Assembly: GCA_964643295.1 (NCBI GenBank)
Contig: CAZXSN010000006.1
Location: forward strand, 1-64,000
DNA from: Merdiplasma sp964643295
GTDB taxonomy: Bacteria; Bacillota; Clostridia; Lachnospirales; Lachnospiraceae
Reading direction: 5' to 3'
DNA length: 64,000 nt
A program made the translations under genes and the position numbers. The notes under the pieces were generated by a model that saw nothing but the letters and a program-made list of their open reading frames with translations, was not told the DNA's origin and made no database searches. Each line of letters starts with the position of its first letter. The stretch's first letter is position 1. Positions 8,824 to 18,237 of this stretch are shown in pieces.

Positions 8824-9030
8824 TCGTTTTCTCCCTTCTTATTTTCCAGATATGTTTTCGCTGCCTTTCTTATGTATCTTACACCCGTTGGCCAAAACAG
8901 GCAATCCCCCCGCGCTTTCCTCATTTTCCTAAGTTCCTGGGGTATCCCGAAAAATGGGTTCAAAATCTGAAAAACCGCGTCCCCTAGCGTACCGGCAAAA
9001 GAGCCTCCCTGGCCTTATCGCGCACGCAAA

Positions 9031-9058
9031 AAGGCCTTCCTGTCAGCAGGAGGCCTTC
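9031..9058 (-). terminator. Terminator ending the sugar operon, overlapping the yesN-like stop codon
   Basis: On the minus strand GGCCTCCTG, loop CTGA, CAGGAAGGCC and TTTTT form a strong terminator. The first arm includes the last codons and the stop of the response-regulator gene. Confidence 0.8.
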
Positions 9059-10275
9059 TTTCGAAACTCACTGATGGTACAGCCCGTCATCCTCTTAAAC
9101 ACCTTGCAGAAATAAGTGGTATTCTGGTATCCCACTTTCTCCCCCAGCTCCCGGATCGGAAGCTCTGTCCGCAGCGCCAGCCGCTTTGCCTCCTCGATGC
9201 GCACCCGGGAAAGATATTCGATAAAGGTCTCTCCGCTTTGCTCCCGAAACAGATGGCTTAAGTAATAGGGACTGATGCCGGTCTCCTGCGCGCAGTCGCT
9301 CAAAGAGATATCCCGCCGGAAATTCGCCTGAATATAGCTCTTCGCGGCCTCCAGATACATTTCCGCCTTCTCGCTGCTTACGCCCTTTTCGCTTCGGCTT
9401 CCCAGGGGCTGCGCCTGATTCAGACTGGCGGCGGCTTCCCGGTAGGAGGCATGCATCCTGGAAAACTGCGGGTAACAGCCGCCTACCCCGTACAGAAAGT
9501 GTCTGCCCGTGAATTCCTCCAGTTTCTGAGACACCAGAAAGGCCAGATCCTCACAGATGTTCTTCTGCATTTCCAGATCCTGTTCCCGCTCAAGGAGAAA
9601 CAGCAAAACGACTCCTGTTTTCGTAACCGCGGAAAAGTACCTGCAAAGATCCAGAAGGCTTTCCCGGACCGCGGCATCAACCGTCTTCTCTTCCAGGTCC
9701 TCGTGCTTTTCAGGAACAAAAACCGCAGCAGCGCCTCCCAGAAATTCGACCTGGTTGATCGCGCAGTAGCTTAAGAAGCCTTTCTCGTCTCCGCTGCCGG
9801 AAATCACGGAGCGCACAATCTCGCTTCCCAAAACCGGATTGACGAGGGAAAGCGCATTGTTCAGGGCGTCCTGCTCTTTTCTCTGCTGTTTTTCCTCCTC
9901 CACCAGGCGGAAAAGTCTGCCAAACGTCTCCAGTTTTTCCTCGCGTTTGGAGGGTTTGAGAAGATACCCGTCCAGTTTCAGATCCAGGGCCTGCTTGATA
10001 TACTCAAAATCGCTGTAGGCGGTATGTACGATAAAGTGCGTATGCACTCTGCCCTGATGGGAAAGCATCTGCGCGACTTCCAGCCCGGTAAGACCCGGCA
10101 TGCGGATATCAATCAGCGCGATGTCCGGATTCAAAGTCTCCAACATCCTTTTCAGTGCGATCCCATCCTCTGCCGTCCCCACGATCTGAACCTGCGGGAA
10201 CTCCCGGCGAAGAAACATTTCCTCACTCTTTAAGGCGAACGGCTCATCGTCCGCCAGTACCATCGTAATCGCCAT
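9043..10275 (-). CDS. AraC-type response regulator (YesN family)
   Basis: The 410-residue protein has a receiver domain at 1-125, with acidic pocket D9/D10, phospho-acceptor D56 in LIDIRMPG and K106 in LLKPS. A long helical linker follows (130-300). Two HTH motifs of AraC type occupy the last 100 residues: LSDCAQETGISPYYLSHLF and LGEKVGYQNTTYFCKVFK. It would bind DNA when phosphorylated by the adjacent YesM-type kinase, most simply at the direct repeats upstream of the binding-protein gene (16950-16995). It is the last gene of the operon. The 162-base gap to the kinase gene has no clear promoter. Confidence 0.9.
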   Translation of the reverse strand: MAITMVLADDEPFALKSEEMFLRREFPQVQIVGTAEDGIALKRMLETLNPDIALIDIRMPGLTGLEVAQMLSHQGRVHTHFIVHTAYSDFEYIKQALDLKLDGYLLKPSKREEKLETFGRLFRLVEEEKQQRKEQDALNNALSLVNPVLGSEIVRSVISGSGDEKGFLSYCAINQVEFLGGAAAVFVPEKHEDLEEKTVDAAVRESLLDLCRYFSAVTKTGVVLLFLLEREQDLEMQKNICEDLAFLVSQKLEEFTGRHFLYGVGGCYPQFSRMHASYREAAASLNQAQPLGSRSEKGVSSEKAEMYLEAAKSYIQANFRRDISLSDCAQETGISPYYLSHLFREQSGETFIEYLSRVRIEEAKRLALRTELPIRELGEKVGYQNTTYFCKVFKRMTGCTISEFRKKASC

Positions 10276-10437
10276 CTTCTCTATCCTTCCGGGGCAAAAC
10301 TTCCCACCCTGACCGAAGCATAAGCGCTTCTTTGTTCCTTTTCATTTCCGGACAGCCACTTACGCTTAACAAAGCATCAGAATTGCTTTGCTGCCCTCTT
10401 TAAAGAGCCGTCGCCTAGATGGATCCTCTTTTTCCGG

Positions 10438-11922
10438 TTATTCGTTAAAGGGCAAAGAGATCACAATCTTTAGACCCGGTGAACGCGGGATCAGCTGAAA
10501 GAGAAGATCTCCGCTGTAAAAAAGCTGCAGCCGGTAATAGATGTTTCGCAGTCCGATATGATCCTCGGAAAACTTATGCTGACGAAAATCCTCCTCAATC
10601 TGCCGGATCTGCTCCTCGGTCATGCCAACCCCGTTATCCTCTATCTCCAGCAGCATACGGTCCTCTTTCCGGGCCACATGAATTTTCACGAACCCGTCCT
10701 GCAGACGCATGGCAATCCCGTGCTGGATGGCATTTTCCACCAGCGGCTGCAAAATCATGCAGGGCATGTGAAACTGCAGGCAGCTCTCATCGATGTCAAA
10801 CTCATACCGGTAACGCCCGTTGTAGCGGTATTCCTGGATGGCCACGTAGTCCCGCAGGTTGTCGATCTCCTGCTTTAACGTCACGGTGTTGCTGATATTG
10901 TCCAGGTTGTAGCGAAGAAAGGAGGCCGTGATCTCCATCATATCCGCACAGGTGTCCGCATTCTCCATCCGTGCCATGGAAGAAATCATGTTCAGCGTAT
11001 TGAACAGAAAATGGGGGTTGATGCGGGACTGCAGAAACTGCAGATGGCTCTTCTGCAATTCGGAGAAGATCCGCAGGTTTTCCATCTCCATCTCGTTTAA
11101 CCGCTCCCGGATATCCGCGTTCTCCTCGATCTTTTTCATCTGTTCCTGAATGATTTCCAGCATACGGTTGAAAGTCTCCGCAAACTCCTCCAGCTCATCG
11201 TTTGTAGCAAGCTCAATCGGCTTTGCCTCTTTCAGGTTCTCCTGTACGGCAACCATCCCCTGCTGCAAAGTACGGATGGAACCCGCTGTGTCTTTGTAAA
11301 AACGCACGAGATACCCGGTCACCAGTATTCCTCCTGCAAGAGCAACGGCCACCACCAGGCACAAAAGCATGCGCTGGCTTTTCTCAAACGACGAACGCAT
11401 CTCATCCACCGTTCCCAGCATCTCGTGAAATCCCGCCTGCAAAAAGCCGCGGCAATAGGTATAGACTTTCTGCACCTGGGCGTACTTTTCCTCAATATCG
11501 TGAAAATCGCCGCGGTTTTTTGTTACGTACTCGTCCACCTGCTTTAACAGTTCATCCGCCTGTTCCACGTAGGTGCGCACACTCTCCACGGTATCCTTTA
11601 TCTCCCGCACATACCGTAGGTTTAAATTCTGCTCCACACGGGAAAGCTGCGCCTCCACCTCATCCCGGCTTGCGCCGTATCCTTCCTCCCCCTCCTCGGA
11701 GAGCCACAGATAGGCCAGGTTTACCGAAGAATTCAGTTCCTCCAGCGTCTGCCCCAGACTGTTCGCGTCCGACAGATCCCGAAAAGCCCGTTCATACTGT
11801 CTGGACTGGGAAAACATGGAGATAAGCATGACCGCCAGGCACACGACGGCGAATAGAGCGATCGTTAAGTATCCCCTTGTGTACTTTTTCATCAGCGAGC
11901 TGTGCGCCGCACTCCGGTTCAT
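10438..11922 (-). CDS. Sensor histidine kinase (YesM family)
   Basis: A 494-residue membrane kinase. TM1 lies at 17-37, an extracellular helical sensor at about 40-180, TM2 at about 186-208 and a HAMP-like helix after it. The phospho-acceptor H is in INPHFLFN near residue 304. The ATPase N box is PLVENAIQHGI and the G1 box IEDNGVGM. This is the HisK_7-type dimerisation domain typical of YesM/LytS kinases. The start overlaps the upstream binding-protein stop by four bases (ATGA), so the two are translationally coupled and should be made in similar amounts. The extracellular part looks all-helical, as in kinases that read a protein rather than a bare ligand. Confidence 0.92.
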   Translation of the reverse strand: MNRSAAHSSLMKKYTRGYLTIALFAVVCLAVMLISMFSQSRQYERAFRDLSDANSLGQTLEELNSSVNLAYLWLSEEGEEGYGASRDEVEAQLSRVEQNLNLRYVREIKDTVESVRTYVEQADELLKQVDEYVTKNRGDFHDIEEKYAQVQKVYTYCRGFLQAGFHEMLGTVDEMRSSFEKSQRMLLCLVVAVALAGGILVTGYLVRFYKDTAGSIRTLQQGMVAVQENLKEAKPIELATNDELEEFAETFNRMLEIIQEQMKKIEENADIRERLNEMEMENLRIFSELQKSHLQFLQSRINPHFLFNTLNMISSMARMENADTCADMMEITASFLRYNLDNISNTVTLKQEIDNLRDYVAIQEYRYNGRYRYEFDIDESCLQFHMPCMILQPLVENAIQHGIAMRLQDGFVKIHVARKEDRMLLEIEDNGVGMTEEQIRQIEEDFRQHKFSEDHIGLRNIYYRLQLFYSGDLLFQLIPRSPGLKIVISLPFNE

Positions 11923-12881
11923 CCCATAACCTCGTCATAATTCTCCAGTGTGAGGAAGATCGCGTCCGTGTAAAAACTCCCGGTGATTTCCTCCTTCGTA
12001 TCGATCTCCTCCCCGATCTTCTGCAGGATCATCTCCCCGATTCCTCTTGTATCCTGCAGCATGACGCCGTCGAAAAGTCCGGACTTTACCCCGTTATAAG
12101 CGTCAAAGCCGAACACATACCGGTACTCGGAAAGCTTCCCGGAATACACCGACTGCAGCGTAGTCCCGGGCACTCCTTCCAGGAAAACCGCCACATCCGC
12201 TTCCTCAGAAAGTTCATGAAAAAGCCGCAGGGCGGTAAGCCCGTCGTAGTGATCGTAGGCGATCGGCAGAAGCGTTAAATGATCAGCTTTGGACAGCGCG
12301 TCCTGAAAACCCTGCAGCCGCTCCTGGAGGTTTAAATATTCCTCCTCCCCGGAAATCACCGCGATCCGGGCCGTGTCTTTTACCGTCTTAGCGACGGCTT
12401 CTCCCAGCTGTTTCCCCGCATTGTAGTTGTCCGTGCCGATGTAGAGATGCTCCGGGAAATCGGAGATGTCTGTATCCATACAGATGATCTGCGTCCCCAG
12501 CGTCTGTGCATCCCGCAGGGCTTTCACATACTCCTGGTTTTCATTCCCCTGCACAACCAGCACGTCTACTTTCGCCGCGCTCTCCTGGTTAATCAGCTCC
12601 GTCATCTGCGGAATGTTATAGTTTAACTGCGGATACAGGTATTTGACATCCATGCGGTAGTGCTTCTCATACTCCTCCTCAACTCCCTGCATGCCCTCTC
12701 TGATAAAACCCCAGTATCCGTCGTCCTCATGCGGCAAAATCACGGAGACTCGAAGCACAGGAGGGGAAGACTCCGCTTCGCCTCTTTGCAGAGAGAAAAG
12801 GCAGAATCCGGCAAGAAGAATGAAAAGCACAGCCATAAGTATCCATTTTTTATGTTTCCTTTGTCCTGCCGCTTTGTCCAT
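11919..12881 (-). CDS. Membrane-tethered sugar-binding protein, probable sensor partner of the YesM kinase
   Basis: The protein has 320 residues. A basic start and one hydrophobic helix (residues 13-32) lack both a lipobox and an obvious signal-peptidase site, so it is probably anchored by this helix. The rest is a type I periplasmic-binding fold of the RbsB/LacI type, with VSVILPHEDDGYWGFIREG early and DVLVVQGNENQEYVKALRD for the first lobe. It lies after the permease gene and is coupled by ATGA to the kinase gene. In Clostridium beijerinckii XylFII-LytS, a similar anchored binding protein passes sugar binding to a kinase; the same role is inferred here. The alternative is a second transport receptor. 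Confidence 0.85.
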   Translation of the reverse strand: MDKAAGQRKHKKWILMAVLFILLAGFCLFSLQRGEAESSPPVLRVSVILPHEDDGYWGFIREGMQGVEEEYEKHYRMDVKYLYPQLNYNIPQMTELINQESAAKVDVLVVQGNENQEYVKALRDAQTLGTQIICMDTDISDFPEHLYIGTDNYNAGKQLGEAVAKTVKDTARIAVISGEEEYLNLQERLQGFQDALSKADHLTLLPIAYDHYDGLTALRLFHELSEEADVAVFLEGVPGTTLQSVYSGKLSEYRYVFGFDAYNGVKSGLFDGVMLQDTRGIGEMILQKIGEEIDTKEEITGSFYTDAIFLTLENYDEVMG

Positions 12882-12935
12882 CCCTTCCCTCCTTCCCCGC
12901 TCCTTCTAAAAAACGCCGGGTTTTCTTATGACTAA

Positions 12936-12960
12936 CCGGCAGGGGGAATCCCCCTGCCGG
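12936..12960. repeat. Perfect GC-rich inverted repeat between permease and sensor genes
   Basis: Twelve-base arms, CCGGCAGGGGGA/TCCCCCTGCCGG, lie 35 bases after the permease stop. No T-run follows on the minus strand, so it probably stabilises the upstream mRNA or slows transcription into the sensor genes rather than acting as a full terminator. Confidence 0.6.
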
Positions 12961-12995
12961 CTGCCTGTGTACCCTTTTGCTGTCTAAACTTCCGC

Positions 12996-13991
12996 TTAAT
13001 TCTTGCTCGCGTACTTATGCATATCCAGTGCCACTGAAACGATGATAATGATGCCTTTCACGATGTTCTGCCAGTAGGAGCTTAAGCCCACGAAGGTCAG
13101 CCCATAGCTGATCACGCTGAAAATGATAACTCCCAGAAATGCCCCGGGCACGTTGCCGATACCGCCGGTAAACGAAGCGCCGCCGATGATACAGCTTGCG
13201 ATCGCGTCCATCTCATAACCTTCCGCATAAGACGCATTCGCGCTGCCGGTGCGGGCCGCCAGCATGCATCCCGCGAACGCCGCTAAAGCGCCGCAGAGCA
13301 TGTAGACAAACAGGTCGATCTTGTATACGTTGATGCCGGCCACCTGAGCCGCTTCCCGGTTGCCTCCGGTCGCGTAGATGTTTTTGCCCAGCGTCGTCTT
13401 GTTGAGAATGATATAGACTACCACCATCACTACAACCGCAACAATGATCAGATAGTTGATCCCCATCACGTTGCCGGTCCCAAACTGGGTGAAGGTCGGC
13501 TTATACCCGGCCAGCGGCTGGGAATTGTTCGGCGCCTTCTTTAAAAACAGCAGGTTGCCTCCGTAGATGATCAGCTGCATGCCAAGACCGGCCAGAAACG
13601 CCGGAACCTTGAACTTGGAGATGATCGTACCTGTCACGGCGCCGATGAGCATGCCCATCAGCACACAGACGATCATCGGCACGAAAATGGGAAGCTCCGG
13701 CAGGCTCGGCCAGAACTTGATGTAGTAATCCGCCGTCTGCGCCAGCGTACCGGCCACCACGGCTCCCAGTCCTGCCAGACGGCCCACCGTCATATCCATG
13801 CCGCCTGCGATGATGACTACCAGCATGCCCATCGCCAGAAGGATTTTGGGAGCGCTCTGGATCAGCACGTCGCTGAGCACCCGCATGGAGATAAAGGACG
13901 GCGAGATGACCGCGATAACCACAATCATGATCAGCAGACAGATGTAAAGAATGTTGTCCAAAAGAAACTTCGAGAGCTTTTTCTCTTTCAT
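12996..13991 (-). CDS. mglC: Galactose-type ABC transporter permease
   Basis: A 331-residue permease of the RbsC/MglC family with about eight to ten hydrophobic helices. The family features are GGMDMTVGRLAGLGAVVAGT near residue 65 and GGNREAAQVAGIN near 210, followed by GGASFTGGIGNVPGAFLG near 270. It would form the membrane channel with the ATPase encoded 12 bases upstream. The start follows AGGAGG. The symbol rests on the operon, which has a binding protein of the galactose type; related sugars cannot be excluded. Confidence 0.88.
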   Translation of the reverse strand: MKEKKLSKFLLDNILYICLLIMIVVIAVISPSFISMRVLSDVLIQSAPKILLAMGMLVVIIAGGMDMTVGRLAGLGAVVAGTLAQTADYYIKFWPSLPELPIFVPMIVCVLMGMLIGAVTGTIISKFKVPAFLAGLGMQLIIYGGNLLFLKKAPNNSQPLAGYKPTFTQFGTGNVMGINYLIIVAVVVMVVVYIILNKTTLGKNIYATGGNREAAQVAGINVYKIDLFVYMLCGALAAFAGCMLAARTGSANASYAEGYEMDAIASCIIGGASFTGGIGNVPGAFLGVIIFSVISYGLTFVGLSSYWQNIVKGIIIIVSVALDMHKYASKN

Positions 13992-14003
13992 TGGTTTTCC
14001 CTC

Positions 14004-15533
14004 CTATTTCCCTTCCACAGAACTCGCAAGAAGCATGATCTTTTCATCCGTCGCGTCCTTGCCGTCGATAATGCCGGATTTCTCTCCCTCGCACATGACC
14101 ATGATCCGGTCGGACATACCCATCAGCTCCGGCATTTCCGAACTGATCATAATCACACATTTCCCGTCCCGGGCCATCTCCTCCATCAGCTGGTAAATCT
14201 CATACTTGGCGCCGACATCGATGCCTCTGGTCGGCTCATCCAAAATCAGGATGTCCGGCGCGGTAAGCAGCCATCTGCCAAGCAGGACCTTCTGCTGATT
14301 GCCTCCGGAGAGAGACTTGAGCTGGGTTTTTAAGGTCGGCGTCTTCGTAGAAAGCAGGTCCACGTATTTCTGCGCAGCCTCGTTTCGCTTGCCGGTGCTG
14401 ATAAACGGTCCGCTCTTGTATTTTCCCGGCTCCAGGTTCTGGGCAACGACCATCGTATTGTCGGTCACGGAAAGCGGACCAATAATGCCGGTTCCCCGTC
14501 GGTCTTCCGTAATCAGTGCCATCCCGTGGGAAATAGCGTCCATGGGCTTTGTGATCTTCGCTTCCTTCCCATCGATGGTCAGAGTGCCGGACTGGATATG
14601 CCGCAGACCGAAAATCGACTCCATGAGCTCACTTCTCTGCGATCCTACCAGACCGCCGATGCCGAAGATCTCCCCTTTCCTCACCTCAAAGCTCACATGC
14701 TTGAAGGAATGAGGATTCGAGCTGGTGTAATCCTGTACAGTTAAGTAGACCTCACCCGGCGTATGCTGTTTCGGCGGAAAGCGGTCCGTCATCTCCCGGC
14801 CGACCATTCTGGCCACGATCGTATCCGTATCCATCTCACTCGCCGCCCAGCAGCCCACGAGCTGCCCGTCCCGCATGATCGTGATCTCATCGGAGATCTG
14901 CAGGATCTCATCGATCTTGTGGGAAATATACACGATCGCCACGTTTTCGGCTTTCAGCTGCGCGATAATGCGAAACAGCACCTCTGTCTCCGTCTCGGTC
15001 AGGGAGGAAGTCGGCTCGTCCATGATGATAATCTTCGCGCCGATGGAAACCGCGCGGGCGATTTCAATCAGCTGGCAGTAGGAAGTGGACAGTTCCGCCA
15101 CTTTCTGTTTCGGATTGATATCCAGGCCCAGCCGGTCAAATACCTCTTTCGTGTCATTGATCAGTTTCTTTGTATCCACCCAGCGCACACCGGCGACTTT
15201 CCTGTACGGAATGCGGCCGATAAAAATGTTCTCGCACACCATCTGCGGGCGCACCGGATGCAGCTCCTGGTGAATCATTGCGATTCCCTGGTCCATGGCA
15301 TCGCGCGGATTCGCGATCTTTACCGGCTTCCCGTCAATCGAAATGCTCCCCGCATCCGGGGAATAGATGCCGTAGATACACTTCATCAGCGTGGACTTGC
15401 CCGCTCCGTTTTCTCCCATGAGCGCGTGAACCGTGCCCGGGCGGACCCGCAAGGTGACCTTGTCCAGCGCCTTGACGCCGGGGAAAGATTTCTCCAGTCC
15501 CACCGCTTCCAGGACATATTCTGAACTGCCCAT
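14004..15533 (-). CDS. mglA: Galactose-type ABC transporter ATPase, two nucleotide-binding domains
   Basis: A 509-residue duplicated ATPase. The first domain has Walker A GENGAGKST near residue 38, signature STSYCQLIEIARAV near 145 and Walker B IIIMDEPTSSL near 165. The second domain has a degenerate P-loop (GGLVGSQRSELMESI near 290), a full signature LSGGNQQKVLLGR near 400 and Walker B ILILDEPTRG. This asymmetry is normal for RbsA/MglA. The ATG at 15533 is chosen over 15623 because GGAG lies 8 bases upstream and the family starts there. Confidence 0.92.
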   Translation of the reverse strand: MGSSEYVLEAVGLEKSFPGVKALDKVTLRVRPGTVHALMGENGAGKSTLMKCIYGIYSPDAGSISIDGKPVKIANPRDAMDQGIAMIHQELHPVRPQMVCENIFIGRIPYRKVAGVRWVDTKKLINDTKEVFDRLGLDINPKQKVAELSTSYCQLIEIARAVSIGAKIIIMDEPTSSLTETETEVLFRIIAQLKAENVAIVYISHKIDEILQISDEITIMRDGQLVGCWAASEMDTDTIVARMVGREMTDRFPPKQHTPGEVYLTVQDYTSSNPHSFKHVSFEVRKGEIFGIGGLVGSQRSELMESIFGLRHIQSGTLTIDGKEAKITKPMDAISHGMALITEDRRGTGIIGPLSVTDNTMVVAQNLEPGKYKSGPFISTGKRNEAAQKYVDLLSTKTPTLKTQLKSLSGGNQQKVLLGRWLLTAPDILILDEPTRGIDVGAKYEIYQLMEEMARDGKCVIMISSEMPELMGMSDRIMVMCEGEKSGIIDGKDATDEKIMLLASSVEGK

Positions 15534-15619
15534 CGTCTTTCTCCTTCCACTGTCAAACACTCCCGCAGACACCGGCGCTTTTGGCCGGCGCTTACGCGGA
15601 GGGAAAACTTCCCTTTCAT

Positions 15620-15650
15620 GCAAAATGGGCCCCTGAAGAGCCCATTTTGC
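15620..15650. repeat. Hairpin between binding-protein and ATPase genes
   Basis: GCAAAATGGGC and GCCCATTTTGC form an 11-base perfect stem with a nine-base loop, 107 bases after the mglB stop. Such hairpins protect the 3' end of binding-protein mRNA so that it outnumbers the transporter message. Confidence 0.65.
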
Positions 15651-15756
15651 GTCCTGTTTTTTCAGTATGTTCGTTTTATTGTCATCCGCAGCCCCGCAAA
15701 AACCTTATCGGAATCCTGCGGGATGAGGGACTTGAAAACTGTCCGCGTCAGGGGCA

Positions 15757-16851
15757 TTAAAACTCTGTATTGGTGATATCATAGGCCGCCTCATCCAGAT
15801 TGTCCTTCGTGATGGAGATATAGCCGATGATCACCTTGTGCCCTTCGACGGTCACGCCGTCAATGCCGATCGACTCGGTATTCACTTCTTCGCCGTTCTC
15901 AAGCAGATACATGACTTTGTAGATGGACTGGGCCAGTTTCACCGGGTTATTCAAAGAAGTCTCCAGCATGGTGCCGTTCTTGATGGCTTCCTGTCCGGCT
16001 GCGGTCGCGTCAACGCCTACCACCGGAATGTAGTTGCTCTCATCCGTCAGATAGCCGTGCGCCTGCAAAGCAGCGATTGCGCCAAGCGCCTCATCGTCGT
16101 TATCCGCGATGATGCAGTCGATGTCCGCGCCGTAGCTTGCCAGCAGAGCCTCTACGTTCTCCTGGGCCTCAGATCTCTGGAAATCACAGATCACGCCGTT
16201 GATCGTGTCGCCGCCCTTGACACCGGTCACATCATCGCCGCCGATGCAGGAGCCAAGCACATATCCGGCCTCTTCCAGAGCCGCAAGGCTGTAGGAGGAG
16301 CGGTTGATCGTATCGGAGAAGGTCGGCATACCCTGCAGAAGAATGAAGTCAACCTTGCCGTTGCCGTTCTTGTCCCAGTTCTCCGTATTGTTGAAGTAGT
16401 CAACCAGAGCCGCGCCCATGTTCTGGCCGGACTGCTCGGAAGCAGAGGATACATACCACAGATTCTCGTTGGCCTCAAACGCAGCGTCCGAAGGCGGTGT
16501 GGTGTTCGCGAAAATGCCGATCACGCCCTGCTCGCCCATCTTGGCAGCGATATTGTCCGCTTCCGCGTTGTTGATGTTGTTCAGAACCAGGTACTTCACA
16601 CCCTGGGTGTAGAAGTTGGATACGTTCTGATCCTGGATGGTAATGTCGTTCTGGCTGTCCGCCGTGGTCACCGTGATCGTTCCGTCCGCAGCCGCGATGT
16701 TGTTAAGCGCCGCCGTCGCGTTCGCGATAAAGGTATCCGCCGCGTTGTACCAGCACACACCCGCGGTCGCTCCCTCTGCGAACACCGAACCCGCCATGGA
16801 TACGGAAAGAACTCCTGCCGCCAGCAGGGCAGCTGCCACTTTCTTGCTCAT
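15757..16851 (-). CDS. mglB: Galactose/glucose-type substrate-binding protein
   Basis: The 364-residue protein has a signal peptide (1-25, ending SVFAE) and no lipobox Cys. The type I binding fold includes VKYLVLNNINNAEAD for the first lobe. A calcium-loop-like element, DKNGNGKVDF near residue 160, is a hallmark of GGBP/MglB. The hinge and second lobe contain DIDCIIADNDDEALGAI. The start follows AAAGGAGG. It is the first gene of the operon and probably the most highly expressed. Galactose or glucose is the likely ligand by family; this is inference. Confidence 0.9.
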   Translation of the reverse strand: MSKKVAAALLAAGVLSVSMAGSVFAEGATAGVCWYNAADTFIANATAALNNIAAADGTITVTTADSQNDITIQDQNVSNFYTQGVKYLVLNNINNAEADNIAAKMGEQGVIGIFANTTPPSDAAFEANENLWYVSSASEQSGQNMGAALVDYFNNTENWDKNGNGKVDFILLQGMPTFSDTINRSSYSLAALEEAGYVLGSCIGGDDVTGVKGGDTINGVICDFQRSEAQENVEALLASYGADIDCIIADNDDEALGAIAALQAHGYLTDESNYIPVVGVDATAAGQEAIKNGTMLETSLNNPVKLAQSIYKVMYLLENGEEVNTESIGIDGVTVEGHKVIIGYISITKDNLDEAAYDITNTEF

Positions 16852-16887
16852 GATAAATTCCTCCTTTGCGCATATGAAAATGCTGTA

Positions 16888-16906
16888 TGATACACCTATC
16901 GTATCA
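16888..16906. promoter_or_regulatory. Inverted repeat over the probable mglB promoter
   Basis: TGATAC, seven bases, GTATCA. On the minus strand the first arm overlaps a plausible -10 (TACGAT), about 45 bases before the start codon. It may be an operator; no factor is known. Confidence 0.4.
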
Positions 16907-16949
16907 CTTTTTCCCCGAAACTGAAATGAAAGATCCTTGCAAAAGGCTT

Positions 16950-16995
16950 GCGTTTTTTTGCGATTCCCGCAGGGAACTGCACTTTTTTGCGATTC
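16950..16995 (-). promoter_or_regulatory. Direct repeats upstream of mglB, candidate YesN binding sites
   Basis: Two near-identical 17-base units, GCGTTTTTTTGCGATTC (16950-16966) and GCACTTTTTTGCGATTC (16979-16995), are 29 bases apart. A weaker third partial copy (ACTTTTTTGAG) starts at 17003. Paired direct repeats on one face of DNA, 100-140 bases before the first gene, are what an AraC-type activator needs. Confidence 0.55.
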
Positions 16996-17045
16996 GCCCC
17001 GGACTTTTTTGAGCCTGAATCTTTCCCGCGGTCCGAACGGGCTTC

Positions 17046-17095
17046 TTTAAAACGAATGTCCTTCTCTCAGTAAGACGAAACGGACACTCATTCTG
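17046..17095 (-). terminator. Possible weak terminator of the aldo/keto reductase gene
   Basis: On the minus strand GAATG(AG)TGTCC pairs with GGACATTC across a 20-base loop and is followed by TTTT. The bulge and long loop make this tentative. Confidence 0.35.
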
Positions 17096-17109
17096 GGAAA
17101 GAAAAGTTC

Positions 17110-18237
17110 CTACCTGCCGAAATTGGCGGCGCACTCTTTCAGGCGCTCAATCACCGGAATCTGCTGCGGACAGGCGTCCTCACACTGACCGCAGGCGATG
17201 CAGTCGGAAGCCGCATTTCCCTTGGCTATGACTTGCGCGTACTCTTTCGCTCCCCGTTCAGTCTGCTCCCAGATCAGCTGCCGGTTGCGGGCGGAGAAGA
17301 TCTCCGGAATCGGAATCTGCTGCGGACAGCCCGCCGTGCAGTAATGACACCCGGTGCAGGGAATCGATTCCACACTGGCCAGCGCCTCCTGTGCCTTACG
17401 GATCACTTCCTGCTCTGAAGGATTCAGCGGCTGAAACGCTTTCATGTAGGAGAGGTTATCCTCCATCTGGGCTATGTTGGACATGCCGGATAAGACGGTA
17501 AGAACCCCGGGAAGGGAGGCCGCATAGCGAATCGCCCAGGATGCGTAGGAAGCCTCGGCGGAGGTTTCGTCAAAGATCTTTCTGACCGCCGTCGGAGGCA
17601 CGGCTAAGGTTCCTCCCTTTACCGGTTCCATGATCACAACCGGCTTCCCGTGCTTTCTCGCCGTCTCATAATTGGCCCTCGCGGCGACGCCCGGGTTTTC
17701 CCAGTCCGCGTAGTTGATCTGCAGCTGCACAAACTCCGCGTCCGGATTCTTTGTCAAAAGCTCATCGAGCAGTTCCGGCGAAGCGTGAAACGAGAATCCC
17801 CAGTGCTTAATCAGGCCCTTCGCCTTCTGCTCCCGCACGAAATCCCAGATATGGTACTCATCGTACTTCTTATAGTTGCCCGCCTGCAGAGCATGCATGA
17901 GATAATAGTCAAAATATCCCGCTCCGGTGCGCTCCAGACTGGTAGTAAACTCCTGTTTCGCGGAAGATTCGTCCGTACAGCCTGCCCACGCGCAAAGTTT
18001 CGTCGCCAATGTAAAGCTTTCTCTCGGGTAACGGTCCACCAGCGCCGCTTTCACCGCCTTCTCCGATTCCCCGTCATCATAGACGTAGGCGGTGTCAAAG
18101 TAGGTCATCCCCGCCTCCATGAAAAGATCAACCATCTTCTTTACCTCGGCAAGGTCAATCTTTCCGTCCGCGTCCTTTGGCAGCCGCATCAGGCCAAACC
18201 CCAGCTTCGGGGTATGTTCTCCCAGGTACGTTTCCAT
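17110..18237 (-). CDS. Aldo/keto reductase with C-terminal ferredoxin domain
   Basis: The 375-residue protein has an NADPH-dependent AKR barrel (1-290) with catalytic D and Y in YFDTAYVYDDGESEK near residue 45. The family His is in FSFHAS near 145. Two [4Fe-4S] motifs follow, CTGCHYCTAGCP (about 298-309) and CIACGQCEDACP (about 347-358). This fusion is common in Clostridia, where it probably moves electrons between ferredoxin and carbonyl or alcohol substrates. The substrate is unknown. It is divergent in role from the mgl operon although on the same strand; a separate promoter is expected. The start follows GGAGA. Confidence 0.88.
   Translation of the reverse strand: METYLGEHTPKLGFGLMRLPKDADGKIDLAEVKKMVDLFMEAGMTYFDTAYVYDDGESEKAVKAALVDRYPRESFTLATKLCAWAGCTDESSAKQEFTTSLERTGAGYFDYYLMHALQAGNYKKYDEYHIWDFVREQKAKGLIKHWGFSFHASPELLDELLTKNPDAEFVQLQINYADWENPGVAARANYETARKHGKPVVIMEPVKGGTLAVPPTAVRKIFDETSAEASYASWAIRYAASLPGVLTVLSGMSNIAQMEDNLSYMKAFQPLNPSEQEVIRKAQEALASVESIPCTGCHYCTAGCPQQIPIPEIFSARNRQLIWEQTERGAKEYAQVIAKGNAASDCIACGQCEDACPQQIPVIERLKECAANFGR

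Noticed and set aside
16904..17134. Minus-strand frame upstream of mglB
   Set aside because: It runs through the promoter and direct repeats and lacks a ribosome site.
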